Of a stretch of 64,000 nt of DNA, positions 12,409-25,163 are shown in pieces. The stretch's first letter is position 1; each line of letters opens with the position of its first letter. This DNA is from Rhizophagus clarus (lineage: Eukaryota > Glomeromycota > Glomeromycetes > Glomerales > Glomeraceae), in the NCBI GenBank assembly GCA_015698045.1, contig BLAL01000266.1, positions 248,001 to 312,000 of the forward strand. Reading direction: 5' to 3'. A model generated the notes under the pieces. The model was given only the letters and a program-made list of their open reading frames with translations, was not told the origin of the DNA and ran no database searches. A program made the position numbers and the translations under genes.

Positions 12409-15400
12409 ATCTAAACCTCGAATTCGGCATGATTTTTTTTTTTTAAAGGCAAGTACGTAAATGGCAGTTTATTTACTCGCATTCCCGCGTAATACAATAA
12501 CTTTTTATTACAGGTACTTTCTTGATTAGGTAAAAACGTGGTTGAGAAGATGTTCCTTATTCTGCAGGATTACATCTGCAAGAGATAATTTGGTAATAAA
12601 TTTAATAAATTTGCAACCAATAAAAATATTAATTTTTACACCGAGATTCTATAGGATTAGACAATATCGTAATTTTCGAATTAGATTAAATCTGTTTAAC
12701 GATTTAGAAATCGATAGAAAAAAGAAAATTTAGATAATTTTATGATGAAATGACATATAGAATTCAAAGTTTCTTTCCTGATCTAATGGTTCAATCATTA
12801 TATTTAGTTTTTTTTTTTTTTTTATTTAACGAATATGCTATTATTAAAATAAGAACGTTAAAAAAAAATAAAAAATTATAATAAAGATAAATGAATGAAT
12901 GATTTTAAAAGTTATGAAATACTTTGGAAGGTGAATCATAAAGTTGATGCAATAAATAATCTTTCATATTGTATTTATAAACAATCTTCCAATTACGATA
13001 ATAGAATCCTTTTCTCCTTCTTATATTACTTCTACCTTTATAGAAATTCTTATTTTAGCGCATTTTCATTCATAGACTACATAATAATCTAATTAGCTAA
13101 ACATTTGCGTTATTCTAGACATTATAATAGGTAATAAAGAAGTCGATTTATTGTTGAAATCGAACTCGTTTGCAATTCAAACGAGTCATTGTCATGGATA
13201 ACTGAAAAACATCAAAGAAAGGCGTATTATCCTTTTCACTTTACAAAACATTAAAAATAACTCCCTTCCAGAATTAATAATAAGTCTGACTCTTATCTTA
13301 TAATAGTTAACAAAAATTCTAGGTACCCGAACCAAATAGACAATCCTAACCTTAACATGATCATTCGGAAGCTACTGGATTAATGCAGGCTTCTACTGTT
13401 CTATGCGTTGTCGAACACTGTATAATCTGCCTGCATTAAAACTCAAGTCACATCTACTGTCTGTATTGCCTGTGAGCTTTTTCTTTACGTTATAACCTTC
13501 TAAAAGTCGCGTGATACCGGTCACACTTGTACTTCTTAATGTCTCTTCAGAAATGCAATAAACTCATTCATGCGAATTGTTAATTAAAAACATCAACAAG
13601 CTATCCATTATATTTTCAACTGACGCTGATAACCTTACAATTGCGAACTTTTCTGTTTCCACTTTAATTTCACCGTGCATGTAATAACAAAAGATACAAC
13701 AAAAATTCTAAATTGTTAACCACAAACCGCCCATCATAGTAAAACTACCCCACGCGTGCACATCCTACGCAATTATAGCCTCATGGTTGCGTGATAGAGC
13801 ATTTTGTGTGGTTCGTTGGTTGGAGTATTATACTATTACCAAATCACTTGATTTTGTGGCTTGTGTGATTCCTCCTTTTATCACAAGAAACCCGTGGCTC
13901 ATACCCGTAGAGACTGTCAACAAGTCCCTCTTTTGGCGGTTAGTAAAAAATGATGTTCTAGTATTTTATTGTTTATCAAAGCAGGAGATGACAAGTCCGT
14001 GATTCTAGATGAGATCTGATACTTTTATAATCAAGAAATATTAATGTATGGTTTCTTTTGCTATTATTGACAAATTGTTTCTAAATTTTACTCTTATCTA
14101 TTCGACATAATTTTTTGGAAATAATTCTCCCGATTGATTTTTAGTTTTATTTTTAGGACTTTTCCTATTTTATCTGTATCTACTTGTCACCCAATAACAA
14201 AAATCGGGTTGAAACAACCCAAGGAAATTTTCCTATCCACTCAATCAAGAGACATGTGGAAGTAAAATCACTCGAATTACAAAGAGTTACTTTGGTACGC
14301 CTTTTCAAACATGACGGTTATCGCATTACTTTCTCCGCTCCCAGCTGCGCAGCGTTAAATCTTCCAAAATTTATAATTATTATTGCTGATAATATTTGCT
14401 ACACTTTAATTATGTTAACTCTTGGTACTTATTTAAAATTTTACATTGCGTATCACGCGTTGTTAATAATTTCTCTATCAGCTCCTTTCAATCTGATTCA
14501 TATCTATCGTTATCTCTAACAAGCTCTTCTCCTTGATTTCGGGACTAAACTATCGCATTTTCTCATGAACGAATTCATCTTTCCAATACGCAAAGAGTTT
14601 GCGTGTCAATTTCCAATAAATCCAAAATATTCTCCTTCTTTCCACCATTTAGATCAATAATTTTCTGTTCGACGTGTATCTACTTTTATTAACTTCTTAG
14701 AAATCACTATTTACACGTCTACTTTAAAAAAAATTCTACTACTCTTCAGTTCCTACTTTTCTTAACCACTCATTTACCTTCAATTCTTTTTCTTATAAAA
14801 AAAAAAAAAATTATTAAAAGTTGTAAAAAAAACCGAGTTAAAATATTACAATAAAAAAGTAATAAGAAAATATACCTATGAAAATGTTTCTTCCAATTAT
14901 CAATATTACTAAAGTAGAACCTGGTAAAGGATTACTACAGTCTAAATCTCCTTAATTACGTTTACGAAGCCATAAAAGCAACTAGTTATAATAAGACGCG
15001 GGGACTTCGTAGAGTCAAATATCAATACTCCCTTAAAAAATCTAAAATTTCATAGTAGGTTAGATAATTTAATTATGTATCTAACATTAAACATACTTAA
15101 ATTTATAATTCTTCAACTCGCTTTTTCAGTGCAAATCTTTTTATTATTCTTAAAACATTTGTTCTTCGGAACAATTACCACCTCAGCCTTGGATCTAATA
15201 TTTACATTTGCATCACTCATAACATTTACAAACCTCAACAAGCGAACATGAGAGGTTAATCCCGTGTATAGTTTAGAATTTTTAACAAATTCGTTTAAAA
15301 TGAACGTCATAGATGGTAGATCAACGTATCACGAGAGCATTATCGGTTATATAAGATTAAGAAACTAAGGATCGTCAACGCTATTTGAATTTAGCTTACT

Positions 15401-15418
15401 AATTTTATTTTATTTGAA
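12409..15418. other. intergenic region, no gene recognised
   Basis: AT-rich spacer of about 3 kb between the alpha-galactosidase start and the CCDC97-like gene. Open frames at 13787-14002 and 14184-14519 have no recognisable motif or splice signals. Around 13380-13440 the word TTAATGCAGGC and its reverse complement lie about 50 bp apart, a small inverted repeat. Nothing else is supportable. Confidence 0.5.
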
Positions 15419-16648
15419 ATGGATATTGATACAAAAGGAGAAATTATTGATCATATTTCAAAAAATTTATCATCGATACAATTTAAAACATTAAGAGAAA
15501 ATGAAGTTGAAGCTAGTGATGATGAAAAATTAACTGTAATGAAACAAACATTAGAAAATGATCCTGCTTTGTTCTTAACGAAATGGGGTAAATTTTTACC
15601 TAAAAATGAATTGGAAAAATTCGAATGTTTAAGAGGTATATGAATAATTGTTCATTTATAATAAATAGATACCTTTTTTTTTTTTAAAAAAAAAAAATAA
15701 CTTTGTACTGATTTTGATTTAGGTGATTATGAAGTAAATTGGCATTTAAATAAATTGCTTTCTACACAAAACAAAACCACCATTTCTTCATCGATAGCAA
15801 GTGAACCTCCAATAATATCAAAACACCTTTTACCAAGTTCAAGACATAATAAACAAATTCTTAATAGAAGATATAAATATCTCACAACTATGCTTGATAA
15901 TACATCGTATTTTGGTGATGAAGCTATTGAAATGAGAGAACCAAGTTTATATGAAGATTATGTTGGTCAATATATTCCTGAAGAAGAAAGATATAAACAA
16001 TTTAGTGATGATGTAGATTTAATTGATAGAGTTTATTATGACATAGATAAAAGTTATATCCATGATAGATTACAAGAAGAGAAAAGAATTCTAGAAGAAC
16101 AAGAAGAGGAGGAGGAAGAGGATGAGGATGAAGAGGACGAAATTGAGGGAAAAAATAAAATAGGGGACATGGTACTTGATAATAAAGATGTACCACAGAT
16201 ATCCGAGGAAGAAAAACAGCAACTACGAGCTGATCTTGTGGATATCATGAGAAATAAATTTATGTCTGGTGATGATGTAAGTGTAAAATAATACTATGAT
16301 TTAGAAGAAATTTATCGAAATATTAATTAAAATATTGTTATTTTACAGCCTGACTTTGATTATGATGCGGTCGATTTTAATGAGGAATATGATGATGTTA
16401 ATGTACAAGAACAAGAGATACAAGGTATATTCAAATTTGACTGGCTTTTTACTTAAAAAGAATTTTTCATTAATATTTGTCTTTTTAATCATATTAAATA
16501 GAAAAATATTTTGATAATGGTGAGTAGCATTTTAATTGATATTCGTATCAATTTATTTTTCAATACTTGATATTAACTGCTTGGTAATATAGAGGAACCA
16601 AATGAAACTTCGGAGGTTAAGAATGGAACGGGAGAATATGATTATTAG
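15419..16648 (+). CDS. CCDC97-family protein (DUF2052)
   Basis: Five exons, 15419-15635, 15723-16276, 16349-16424, 16502-16519 and 16593-16648, give 306 residues; exon 4 is only 18 nt. The N-terminal part has FLTKWGKFLP and a Phe-Glu-Cys-Leu stretch that reads across the first junction into GDYEVNWHLNKL, a hallmark of the family. The central region holds NRRYKYL, YFGDEAIEMREP, LYEDYVGQYIPEEER and the Asp-rich VYYDIDKSYIHDR. A long Glu/Asp coiled coil (about residues 190-220) and an acidic tail ending EYDY follow. Human CCDC97 has been reported with the SF3B part of the U2 snRNP, so a nuclear, splicing-linked role is likely but is inferred from the family. The start is the first ATG of the frame and the N-terminus has no signal peptide. 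Confidence 0.88.
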
Positions 16649-17616
16649 TTCATTCTTCTTCTTTTTGTATAGTGTTAATTTTATTAATATGAATCTATGG
16701 ATCATGCAGTATAAAAATTAATATAATAATCTTTTGTATTTTTATTGATTTTTCATTAATTGATTTAAACAAAACTAAATGCTACTCAACCCTTTTAGTT
16801 ATTTACTATTTATTATATATGTAATTGATTTTCATAATATGGCAATCTTATCAACTAATGAAGGACATGTTCTAATGACGATTACTTTGATAATCTATTT
16901 TTATTTATTTTTTTTTTTTCTTGTTCGATTAAAAATCTTTGATTTACAAGAGAAATTTTCATACATTACATACAGTATACCAATATCGATGATTGTTATT
17001 GGACTTGTATAAACCGATTAAAGATCAAAATTATTCAAATTACCAAATCTAAATGGATTCAAATGCAATTAATTCTATAACTGACAATTCTTAATAATTC
17101 GAAGTCAACAACACTATGCAGAACTCTTCCTTCATACAGTGATGAAGAATTGCTCGCACTACGAAATGTCAGGCAGCAATAACCAAAAAAACTCTCACAT
17201 CATTGCCTCGTCATACGATAGAAAGGTAAGTTAATATTGCTGACTGCTCTGTTTGTTAATGGGAAGCTGTTACACGTGTAAATGCATTGCTATTTGTCTC
17301 TCAAAAGGGTCGTCTGAAGAAATACGCTTAGTAAGCTTAATCTCATTGATAATGAGCACAGGAACGATAAACTAAGCTAGAGTAAGTCTGTCAGATATTA
17401 TACACTTCTCTCGAGCTATTTTATCTTTTCCGGGATAGATTCTCTTTTAAAGTAGAATTCCAATTTATGTTCGCAATTCGTATTCTTTAGAACTCTTGTG
17501 CAAGCACACAGTAGATCTTTAAGAAGAACAACGTTGCAATTTTGAAGGAATTTTACCTGTAAATTGCCCAACTGTTAACATAAATAAAGCAGGTCAAGTC
17601 CACATCTTGTGACATT

Positions 17617-17783
17617 AGCCGGCTCGAGTTCAACTCGAGCGCACGTGATCAATAATGCTGGCCAGAATTAAAAGCATGTCGGCCGGCCTGCATTATCTTT
17701 TAATTAATTCACGTGAAATATTTGACGAAAAATTATAAGATTTGGCTGATAAATTGATAAATGATAATGCGGGCCGACATTAT
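17617..17783. repeat. GC-rich palindrome cluster
   Basis: Inside AT-rich DNA lies a compact GC-rich patch. GCTCGAGTTCAACTCGAGC is a perfect 9-bp palindrome with a 1-nt centre. Three copies of the word ATAATGCNGGCC occur: direct at 17652, inverted within GGCCGGCCTGCATTAT at 17681-17696, and direct at 17764. CACGTG sites flank two of them. It may be the end of an unlisted small mobile element or a protein-binding cluster; neither can be decided here. Confidence 0.45.
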
Positions 17784-20233
17784 GATCTGAATCACAGGAT
17801 CAAATGTTAATCATATATATAATTATTATAAAAAATGATTCTTTGAGTCTTAGACCCTGGGAATAAATATAAACTTTTTGAACCTCGTTTTTTACATTAA
17901 TATATACATATATATTCTGAATTTACAAAATCGTTGACAAGATAATTCGATAATGTAAGCGGTCGGTTACCATTTTCCAATCAGATACTCATTGATGAGA
18001 ACGTATAAAACTACCTTTCAAATTCACAAAAGCAATTGTTAAAAAAAAATGCGAATTGGAACGAACACCGGTAAGTGACAAGTAAATGTCGATCGAGTTT
18101 GTTTCTCTGGCAAATTAAACGCAGAATTCTCTAAAGAACTAACCAACATACCAGAAGCTTTTAAAGTCCCGGATGGAAACATCTTCAAATTCACCTTATA
18201 TGCAATCGGAGTAATGGAGTAATGGACTATTAAGTTTAATAAAAGTGCATCTGCTTGGAACATTTGTGAGCTATCGTTATTGTTGTGACTTTATATTCTT
18301 TACATGATATACAAAACTCATTAACGTTCTCATCAAGCAAGATGTATTTTATATTAATCATCCTGAGGACATATCTTTTAATCTGGATTCAGTCGTGGCT
18401 ATGTCAAATGCTGGCAGATTGAGTCAAGATATGGAATCCAATCTTATCGTAAAACAAATTGATTCTCAAGTTAAAGTCCGGAGCTTAGCGATATGAAGTT
18501 TTATATACGCTGTTATCAAGATTTTTATTTTTTAGTCGAAATAAGTTCCACAATAGTAGTAGACTAGTAGTACATTTATGTTAGGCTAAATCCTCCGTTA
18601 GTCCGGACTCCGGACTCCGGAATAATTAGATATTAATTATTGACAAGTTAAAATGTAACAGCTAGGTAAAAATGGCGTAACTACTACAAAAAATCGATAA
18701 CATTTCTAGTCTTACAGAACAAGAAATTTTATTTATTTGTCTATTTATTTATTTTTTTTTTTAGACAAAAATTTTATTCTTATTATTATTATTTTCTTGG
18801 AAGATTAAGCTCAAAGATAATCAGATATGAGAGATTCTGTTGTTGTATTATGCGGCCAATCTAGTTGGAAATACATGAATTGTTAAATTGTTAGTTCAAT
18901 TAAACCAAGCCTTTAACTAAGGACCAATTAGAAAAAAAGTAATACCCATTCGTACTGATACTGCCAATGGTAAATCATTTAAAAATTTAATTTTACTTTA
19001 CCTAAAGATGAAGAAATAATCCAAATTTTCCATTAAGAAAAACAAGTTAGAAATACCTGAATGACAAGATCTTTTTAAACTTATTAAAACATTTTAATTA
19101 GATTTTGCATTACTAATAATTATTATTTATCGGATATTCAAAATAAATTTTTTTCATATGTTTGCTTATTTAAATATTAAATTAAGAATAGCACAAATTT
19201 TGCTTTTTAAATAATTAAATTAAATATTAAACTGTAAAACTACTAACAAATATAACAAATACTTTGATACAATAAGTACTGATGTATTTTGGAAAAAGTC
19301 AAAATAATCAGCATAGCCATTAATGATGTTAAGGATCGCTTTTCTAATATTATCAGGAAATGTTAAAATATTTATCTATTCTGATTTTTCAGGAAATGAA
19401 TGTATCATCTAATAAGCCCACAGTCAATGCCTTGCAATAATGTACATTTACATACTTCTTATAAAGCATATTTTAAAATAGTTGACCAAAAACATGTTGC
19501 GATATATGAACTCTGTCAATTTGTAACGAAAATACTTCCAAAAAGATCGGTATAATCCGAAAATAATAATTCCCAAAACATGAGTTACGAGTTTGCATTC
19601 TTATACCCAAGATTATTAGTTGCTTATTTCATCATGTGTCTAGCAATACTGTATTTGCTTTATGTTTGAGAATTTCTTTTAGAAGTTTATTGTTTTCACG
19701 AGGTAATTCGAAAAGTTAGAAAAAGTAAGAGAGCAAAGCTTGATGCTGGGACTTGCCGTACTTCCATCATATAAAATTTAGCTTGATAACACTATTTCTT
19801 ATCAAGGAATAGATAATATCATCAATATTAAACTCATAATTCGGACTTACAAAATACAATGAAGTTTGAAGAAAGTTAATTCAGAGTTAAATTATAAAAT
19901 CATATATATAAACTCATCTTAAATCGTCTTCTATATATTAAAACTTAACAAAAAAAATATAAAAAATTGGTACTAACTTTAAAATTAGTAAGCTGAGCTG
20001 TATTGTTTACTCGTCAAAAGACTAACTCGTTATTCTTATCTGTTAACTAACTTTCTCCTAACCCAATTTAGATGGCGATATCTCTAAATTAAATCACGTT
20101 AAACCTGCAAAAAAAGGAATCGTTAAATCCTGGCAAAAAAATAGAGCAAGAAGCATTTTTCCATTGTCATGAGATGATTCCCTGGAACCTGAATGCCTTA
20201 ACTATTTTAATATCAAAAAAGAATAAGAAATAG

Positions 20234-20362
20234 AATGTTGCATTTGCTCAGCCGTGGGACTCATCATGCCTCATTTGCGATGGAAAACATGGGAATTACG
20301 GATTACATGGCGAATGGTATAGAAATGGAACAGAATATTCAACAGCTCAAGCAATAGATCAT
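20234..20362 (+). other. isolated exon-like coding segment with CxxC motif
   Basis: A 129-nt open segment is preceded by AG and followed by GTGAGT, exactly 43 codons. It reads with strong protein character: WDSSCLICDGKHGNYG, then LHGEWYRNGTEYST. CLIC could bind metal as half of a zinc site. No partner exon was found nearby, so it is either a relic exon or part of a gene I could not assemble. The family is not recognised. Confidence 0.4.
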
Positions 20363-20739
20363 GTGAGTCTATCACCCGGCACAGTATGATTTTTGGAAAA
20401 GAAATAGGAGCTGTGCGACGTGCAAATCGCGTATATTATTTTTTCGTATCTCAAATTCTTCCGAAGCGTTATTCCATTTCTTCCCCTTTGGTCATGCTAC
20501 TATCAATTAAACAATATTCGAATATAGATATTTTTTGTCAACCAATTTGCTAGATTACATTTATATCAAGAAGAAATTCTATTATTGCTGTGCCATACAT
20601 ATCACTTTATTGTAAAATACAGTACATTCTATGTATTGCACACTAGAAGAGTTTGTGTTAGGTAAAAAGGAGTTTGCAAAAAAATTACCAATAAATAAAA
20701 AATTTAAAATTTTATTGCCAACATAAAAAAAGAAATCTT

Positions 20740-22160
20740 TCAATGAGAAATAATACCAATATTACATAATTGGCGAGAAAAACTACCATGGATTCCAATT
20801 GATGGAAATATTGAATGAACTACATAACTATCCCCTTTGTTACCACCAACCCAATCAGAAATCCGGTTTTGATTAGTTTCAAATTGGATTGCATACAATA
20901 CTGCTCCGATTCGTACATTAATACACCTAATTTTTTCATTGTCATTCCATTTAAATATATATGGCTCACTATCATTCGGTAAACCATATAGCCCAGTTGT
21001 GCCGTCCGTATAAATGAATGCTATAGCATTAACCACATCTGAAGACCAAATCTTTATTCTTTCCAGATACGCATTAGAACTTTTAAGCAATGCTCGAAAT
21101 TCCGTACAATCGCGATTTTTACTATTCATTTCATCTTCTATATAATAAGATTCTATGGGTTTACTGCCCAATTTTTTCGCAGCGGAATTTAATTGGGCAT
21201 ACTTTTCTTTAAGATCTGCAACTGCTTTTTTCAAGAACGCTGTATCCTCCTCAGTTATTTTTTTTTCAGCACCTTTGAATTCTATTTCTGTAGAAAGTTC
21301 CTGGATTTTGATACGATAAATTTTTAAAAAGGATTCAAAGTTGATGAGGTTCGGCGCTATGTCTTTAAGCATCTTTAAAATAAAACGTATTTGTACAAGC
21401 TCACTCTCAGCTTTCTTTCGCTCTGTATAATCAGCAATATTGCCTTTCCAATGTTTTTTCAAGATTTGTTGGGCCTCACGTTCACCATCTGTAAGGTATC
21501 CTTGCGTATTATCTGCACTGTTTTGAACTTGCAGAATTGCTTGAATAACAGCAGCAAGTTTATCCTGAAACGGAGTTATCTGTTTATCTATGTTACTAAG
21601 GCGCATATGAATGAAGTTGACTGCATCGTCTGACAAATGTTCAAATAGGTCTTTTGCTTCTCGTTTGATTGCTCTTCCAATTGCATTCATTTCATTTGTG
21701 AGAATCCAAAAGAACTTATCTGATTGATGACTAAAATCATTGAGTTTGTCACTTGTATCTTGGACGTAACCGTCTAGGTTGAAAAGTACTTTTGAAATCG
21801 AATGTCCATTTGAAGCAATGATGTCGCTTTTTGCCATAACCACGCCAAGGTGACGAAGCGCAACACGAAACTTGTTCATTTGGAATGATGCTATGTCTGA
21901 TTCTGAATATTTTAAATAAAGGTTAAGGGAACTTATCAATCTGAACTATCAGTGGAGACATTAAATAAACATTTGTATTCAAGTGATAAAAAGAAAACCT
22001 TTAAAATCTTCATCTTTATAATCTTTATGATTCAGTACAAAAGGATTGTCTTTATAATCCTGTTCAAAAGGATTGCCGTTTTGTCCAAACTGTATGCATA
22101 ATAATAACAAATTCATTAAAAAATTCGTGATTTTTTTTAGGCCATTAATCCGTTCTTACT
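20740..22160 (-). CDS. membrane-anchored helical protein with C-terminal jacalin-like lectin domain (5' end unresolved)
   Basis: Three exons read on the minus strand: one ending at 22160, then 22089-21999, then 21902-20740. The last junction uses a weaker GTTTTC donor but keeps the frame. The first exon contains a hydrophobic stretch (CFVIFLIGSIYYCYI) but no ATG in frame before a stop, so a further 5' exon is needed; the start is unresolved. Exon 3 gives 387 residues. The first about 260 are helical with coiled-coil character (LRHLG, FIHMRLSNIDKQ, ELVQIRFILKMLKD). The last about 110, with AIAFIYTDGTTGLYG, AIQFETNQNRISDWVGG and GIHGSF, match the beta-prism pattern of jacalin-like mannose-type lectins. 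Role unknown; a cell-surface or vesicle carbohydrate-binding protein is inferred. It faces the gene at 22891 head to head. Confidence 0.65.
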
Positions 22161-22890
22161 TGGATATAACAATAATAAATCGATCCAATTAAAAAAATCA
22201 CAAAACATATTTTTGGTATTAATGATATTAATGAAAAACTATCCGGCTGAGGATTATTATCTCTCTCGATTATAACTCTCTCGATATTGGGACGACGCTG
22301 TCGAAGTGTAGAAGATTCTTTGTATAATAAGGATATTTTGGATTACAATACTTTTATAATGAAGTTAGAAAAACAAAGAAAAATTATCTGCACTACCAAC
22401 CTCCTTCGAAATCATACTGATTTAATTTCTTTTCTTTCGAATCTCTATTTGAAAGGATATCTTCATGCTTTGTATGCATTTTTTCAAATAATCGTGCTTT
22501 GGTCAAAGAAATTTTTTTTTTAATTAATAATTTAGTTATTGTAATTATTAAAATATTTTTTTTGCTTGATAAATGGACCATTTTTTCCAAATTAGAGGTA
22601 CGTTCTGGCGTAAATGTATCGTTTTTGGTTAATGCACCTACAACTTCACCGCATTAATCATCACGCTTCAGTTAGCACCATACTATAATATTTATTTTAT
22701 ATTATGCATAGACGTGATGATTAGGTCGTCTTAATCAAAATGTTTAATCATTTCTGCGCATATGTGACACTGCATTGAGCACCATTCTTTCCTAAACTAG
22801 AATCTGCAGCTTTCATTTGAACTCGAAGTGTATTATATTTTTTTTTCTTAGACTTGAAAACATAATAAACCAATTCTAAAATTCTAAATC
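22161..22890. other. divergent intergenic region between two helical-protein genes
   Basis: This stretch separates the divergently transcribed genes and should hold both promoters and the missing 5' end of the minus-strand gene. A minus-strand frame at 22590-22393 (starting MEKMVHLSSKK) could be its first exon, but no splice join that keeps the frame was found. A TATATTTTTTTT-like tract lies at about 22834-22847. No clear shared operator was seen. Confidence 0.4.
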
Positions 22891-24019
22891 ATGCTTACTT
22901 TACGAGCTGTTAGTGCAGTTAGCATTGTTAGCATTTTAGTTGCCGTTGTTGCTGTGTATTACGAGGTGAGTTTGTTAAATTATCGAATAGCATTTTAGGC
23001 AACTTTTCTTCTGTTTACTTACTTCCTTGAAAAACTAGTCAATACTTTCAATACTTTTACCGGTAAGGATTTGATATTTTTATTTACAATCTTAACTTTA
23101 ATTCTCCACTAACTCGTTATTAATATATAGCCCGTTGACTGGCCTAAATTCAGAAATCTGACAAATACCACCAATTTGCTTTCCGAACAACTTGCAGAAC
23201 TTAATATCCCGGGTAAGTTCACCTTAAAATCTTAAACAAATCCTCGTTAGAAAAGCATTTCTAACAATTCGGCTTTTTTTTCTATCAAAATTAGCTTCTT
23301 CCGTGATAATAAAATATCGTGTCACGAGTCAATACCTTGCCGACATCATAACCCGAAGAAAACTACCGCTCGATAACTCAGACGAAGTGGCACAATACCT
23401 CCGTCAACTTGGAAAACAGACACTTAACTCGGGTGAGGCTATCGAAAAAATGTATTGCACTAGTGATTCTGCTCTTAAGGACCTTGGTATGGAGCTAAAT
23501 TTCATTATTAAAAAGATTTACCCGGACCAAGTTCTTACACGACAAGATGAAACTTACTTTGCAGAACGTTATGGAAAGATTTTGAATATTGTTACCAGTT
23601 TACGAGATAGATTTAAAGAAACCAAAGATGAGTTAGATGAACTTCATACTTTGTATAATGGGGCAATGCATCAACTTGCAAATGGAATGAATGATGTAGA
23701 AACTTTTTTTGAAAAATTTACTCCAGTGTTAAATGAGTACTATGATATGGAAAAAGTGAAGCGAAGTCTTGGCTATTTGAAACGGATCATGGAGACGGTT
23801 CCTGACATTAAGAAACAGATTAATGATCTTTCGTCTAAATTCAATCAGCATCGACTTGCATTGATTTGGTGTCGTGATGAATGGGCCAAGTTGTGGTGGA
23901 GACGAAAACTAGTCTCTTTAGAGAATATTGAGGCATTAGAGGAGATGATCCAGAAGTTAAATAGTGTTTCTAAAATATTTAAAAAGAAAAATCAAGAAAA
24001 TATTGAAATACGAATCTAG
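22891..24019 (+). CDS. membrane-anchored helical coiled-coil protein
   Basis: Three exons, 22891-22965, 23131-23212 and 23295-24019, give 293 residues with clean GT-AG introns. Residues about 4-24 form a hydrophobic segment ending YYE, exactly one exon long. After a 27-residue linker exon the third exon is nearly all alpha-helix: LRQLGKQTLNSGEAIEKM, SLRDRFKETKDELDELH, ALEEMIQKLN. Lengths and heptads suggest a multi-helix bundle. The word LRxLG and the overall order (membrane segment, small linker exon, large helical exon) match the divergent neighbour on the minus strand, so I infer an old inverted duplication; this copy lacks the lectin domain. The general fold resembles helical membrane-binding proteins, but no catalytic or toxin motif is visible. 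Function unknown. Confidence 0.75.
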
Positions 24020-24769
24020 CCAATTAACTTATTTAATTAAATCATATGATGATAAGCAAAGTCCTTCGTTTTTATTGGTTGCAAGCGTGAAAGGGCTTCA
24101 CAATTACCATATGATACGGTAATGTTACTTAATTAATCCCTTACCATGGTATTGCATGTATAAATAGGTTAACATTAATTCTTTATGTCTGATAACGATG
24201 AAGACGAACCCGCCATACTTAACTTTCTAACGTTTTCATTGTGAGCTCGATCAAAAGATGTTCTAGTTGTATAAATAGAATTGTTATTGAATAGATAAGT
24301 CGAACTATTTTAAAAAACTTCCCCCCAATCAAACTTTTCTTGTTCTCTATTTTTTTGCCGTCTAATAAATAATAAGTATATTTGGCTAGTATAGAACCCA
24401 AGCAATCGTTACTCACATAAAAAACCTTCATGAGATAAAAAATTTCTTATGATGATCCTCGCTAGTGAAATAATTTGTATTTTCCGATTCATTTATCCTC
24501 TTAGCGATTGAGGTAGCATGGTACTCGGCATTTTTTTGTTTTCGTTCGTCAATAAGAATGCGAAGCTGGGCGTCAGATAACTCCATAGTTGACTACATGG
24601 TGAGAAGATTCTCTAGGGGTTTATTATATAAAAAATATCAAGTGATGTGTTAGATCATGGCAAAGTTAGTTAATTTGATCAATATAGTGATTAATTAAAG
24701 GCTTAGCTATTTTATAGGTAGGTGGTTGATCATCTCGTGATTTATAGAAACTCTAACATTCGTGATTTT
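24020..24769. other. intergenic region, nothing recognised
   Basis: AT-rich spacer between the helical-protein gene and the nested transposons. No coding, repeat or RNA feature could be supported. Confidence 0.5.
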
Positions 24770-24891
24770 GCGATCAAAATTATCTGGCCACTTTTCAAAG
24801 CGAAATGATTTACATACTATAATGTAATGCAAATAAAAAAACTAAGTTAAATATATTCCCTATACCTTAATTTATTAATTTAGATAAAAAT

Positions 24892-24960
24892 TCAATAATG
24901 TATCCTATGTCCATTTGCAGCAATAACTGCTTTAATTCTACAAGATACACTAATATTCAA
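24892..24960 (-). pseudogene. Tc1/mariner transposase C-terminal fragment
   Basis: The minus strand reads CRIKAVIAANGHRIHY then stop. Tc1-family transposases end with a closely similar motif (R-I-x-A-V-I-x-A-x-G-G-x-T-x-Y). No DDE residues of this transposase survive nearby, so it is only a tail fragment belonging to the outer remnant. Confidence 0.65.
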
Positions 24961-25163
24961 TTTTTATAATATTTCAAATGATTATTTTTACATGCATATT
25001 TAACACGTTTTTCAAGTACTTTTATCAGGAAATTTAGTAAGATATAATATTACATAAGCTGTATTATATTATTGCATAAGTTATATGGTATAATATTTCA
25101 TAAAATCACGTGTTCAAAAATAACAAAAATACAACATTATGCAAATTTGCAAAAGTTTGTATA

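Larger units (their letters stand above)
16649..20739. other. intergenic region with small repeats and a lone exon-like piece
   Basis: About 4 kb without an intact gene. It holds a GC-rich palindrome cluster at 17617-17783 (listed separately), one exon-like coding piece at 20234-20362 (listed separately), and otherwise AT-rich DNA. The minus-strand frame at 18039-18263 has no recognisable motif. Confidence 0.5.

Noticed and set aside
16002-16248. Minus-strand frames rich in Ser or Pro
   Set aside because: Antisense shadows of the acidic coiled coil of the CCDC97-like gene.
22393-22590. MEKMVHLSSKK frame as first exon of the lectin-bearing gene
   Set aside because: No GT-AG join to the next exon keeps the frame; left as a possibility only.
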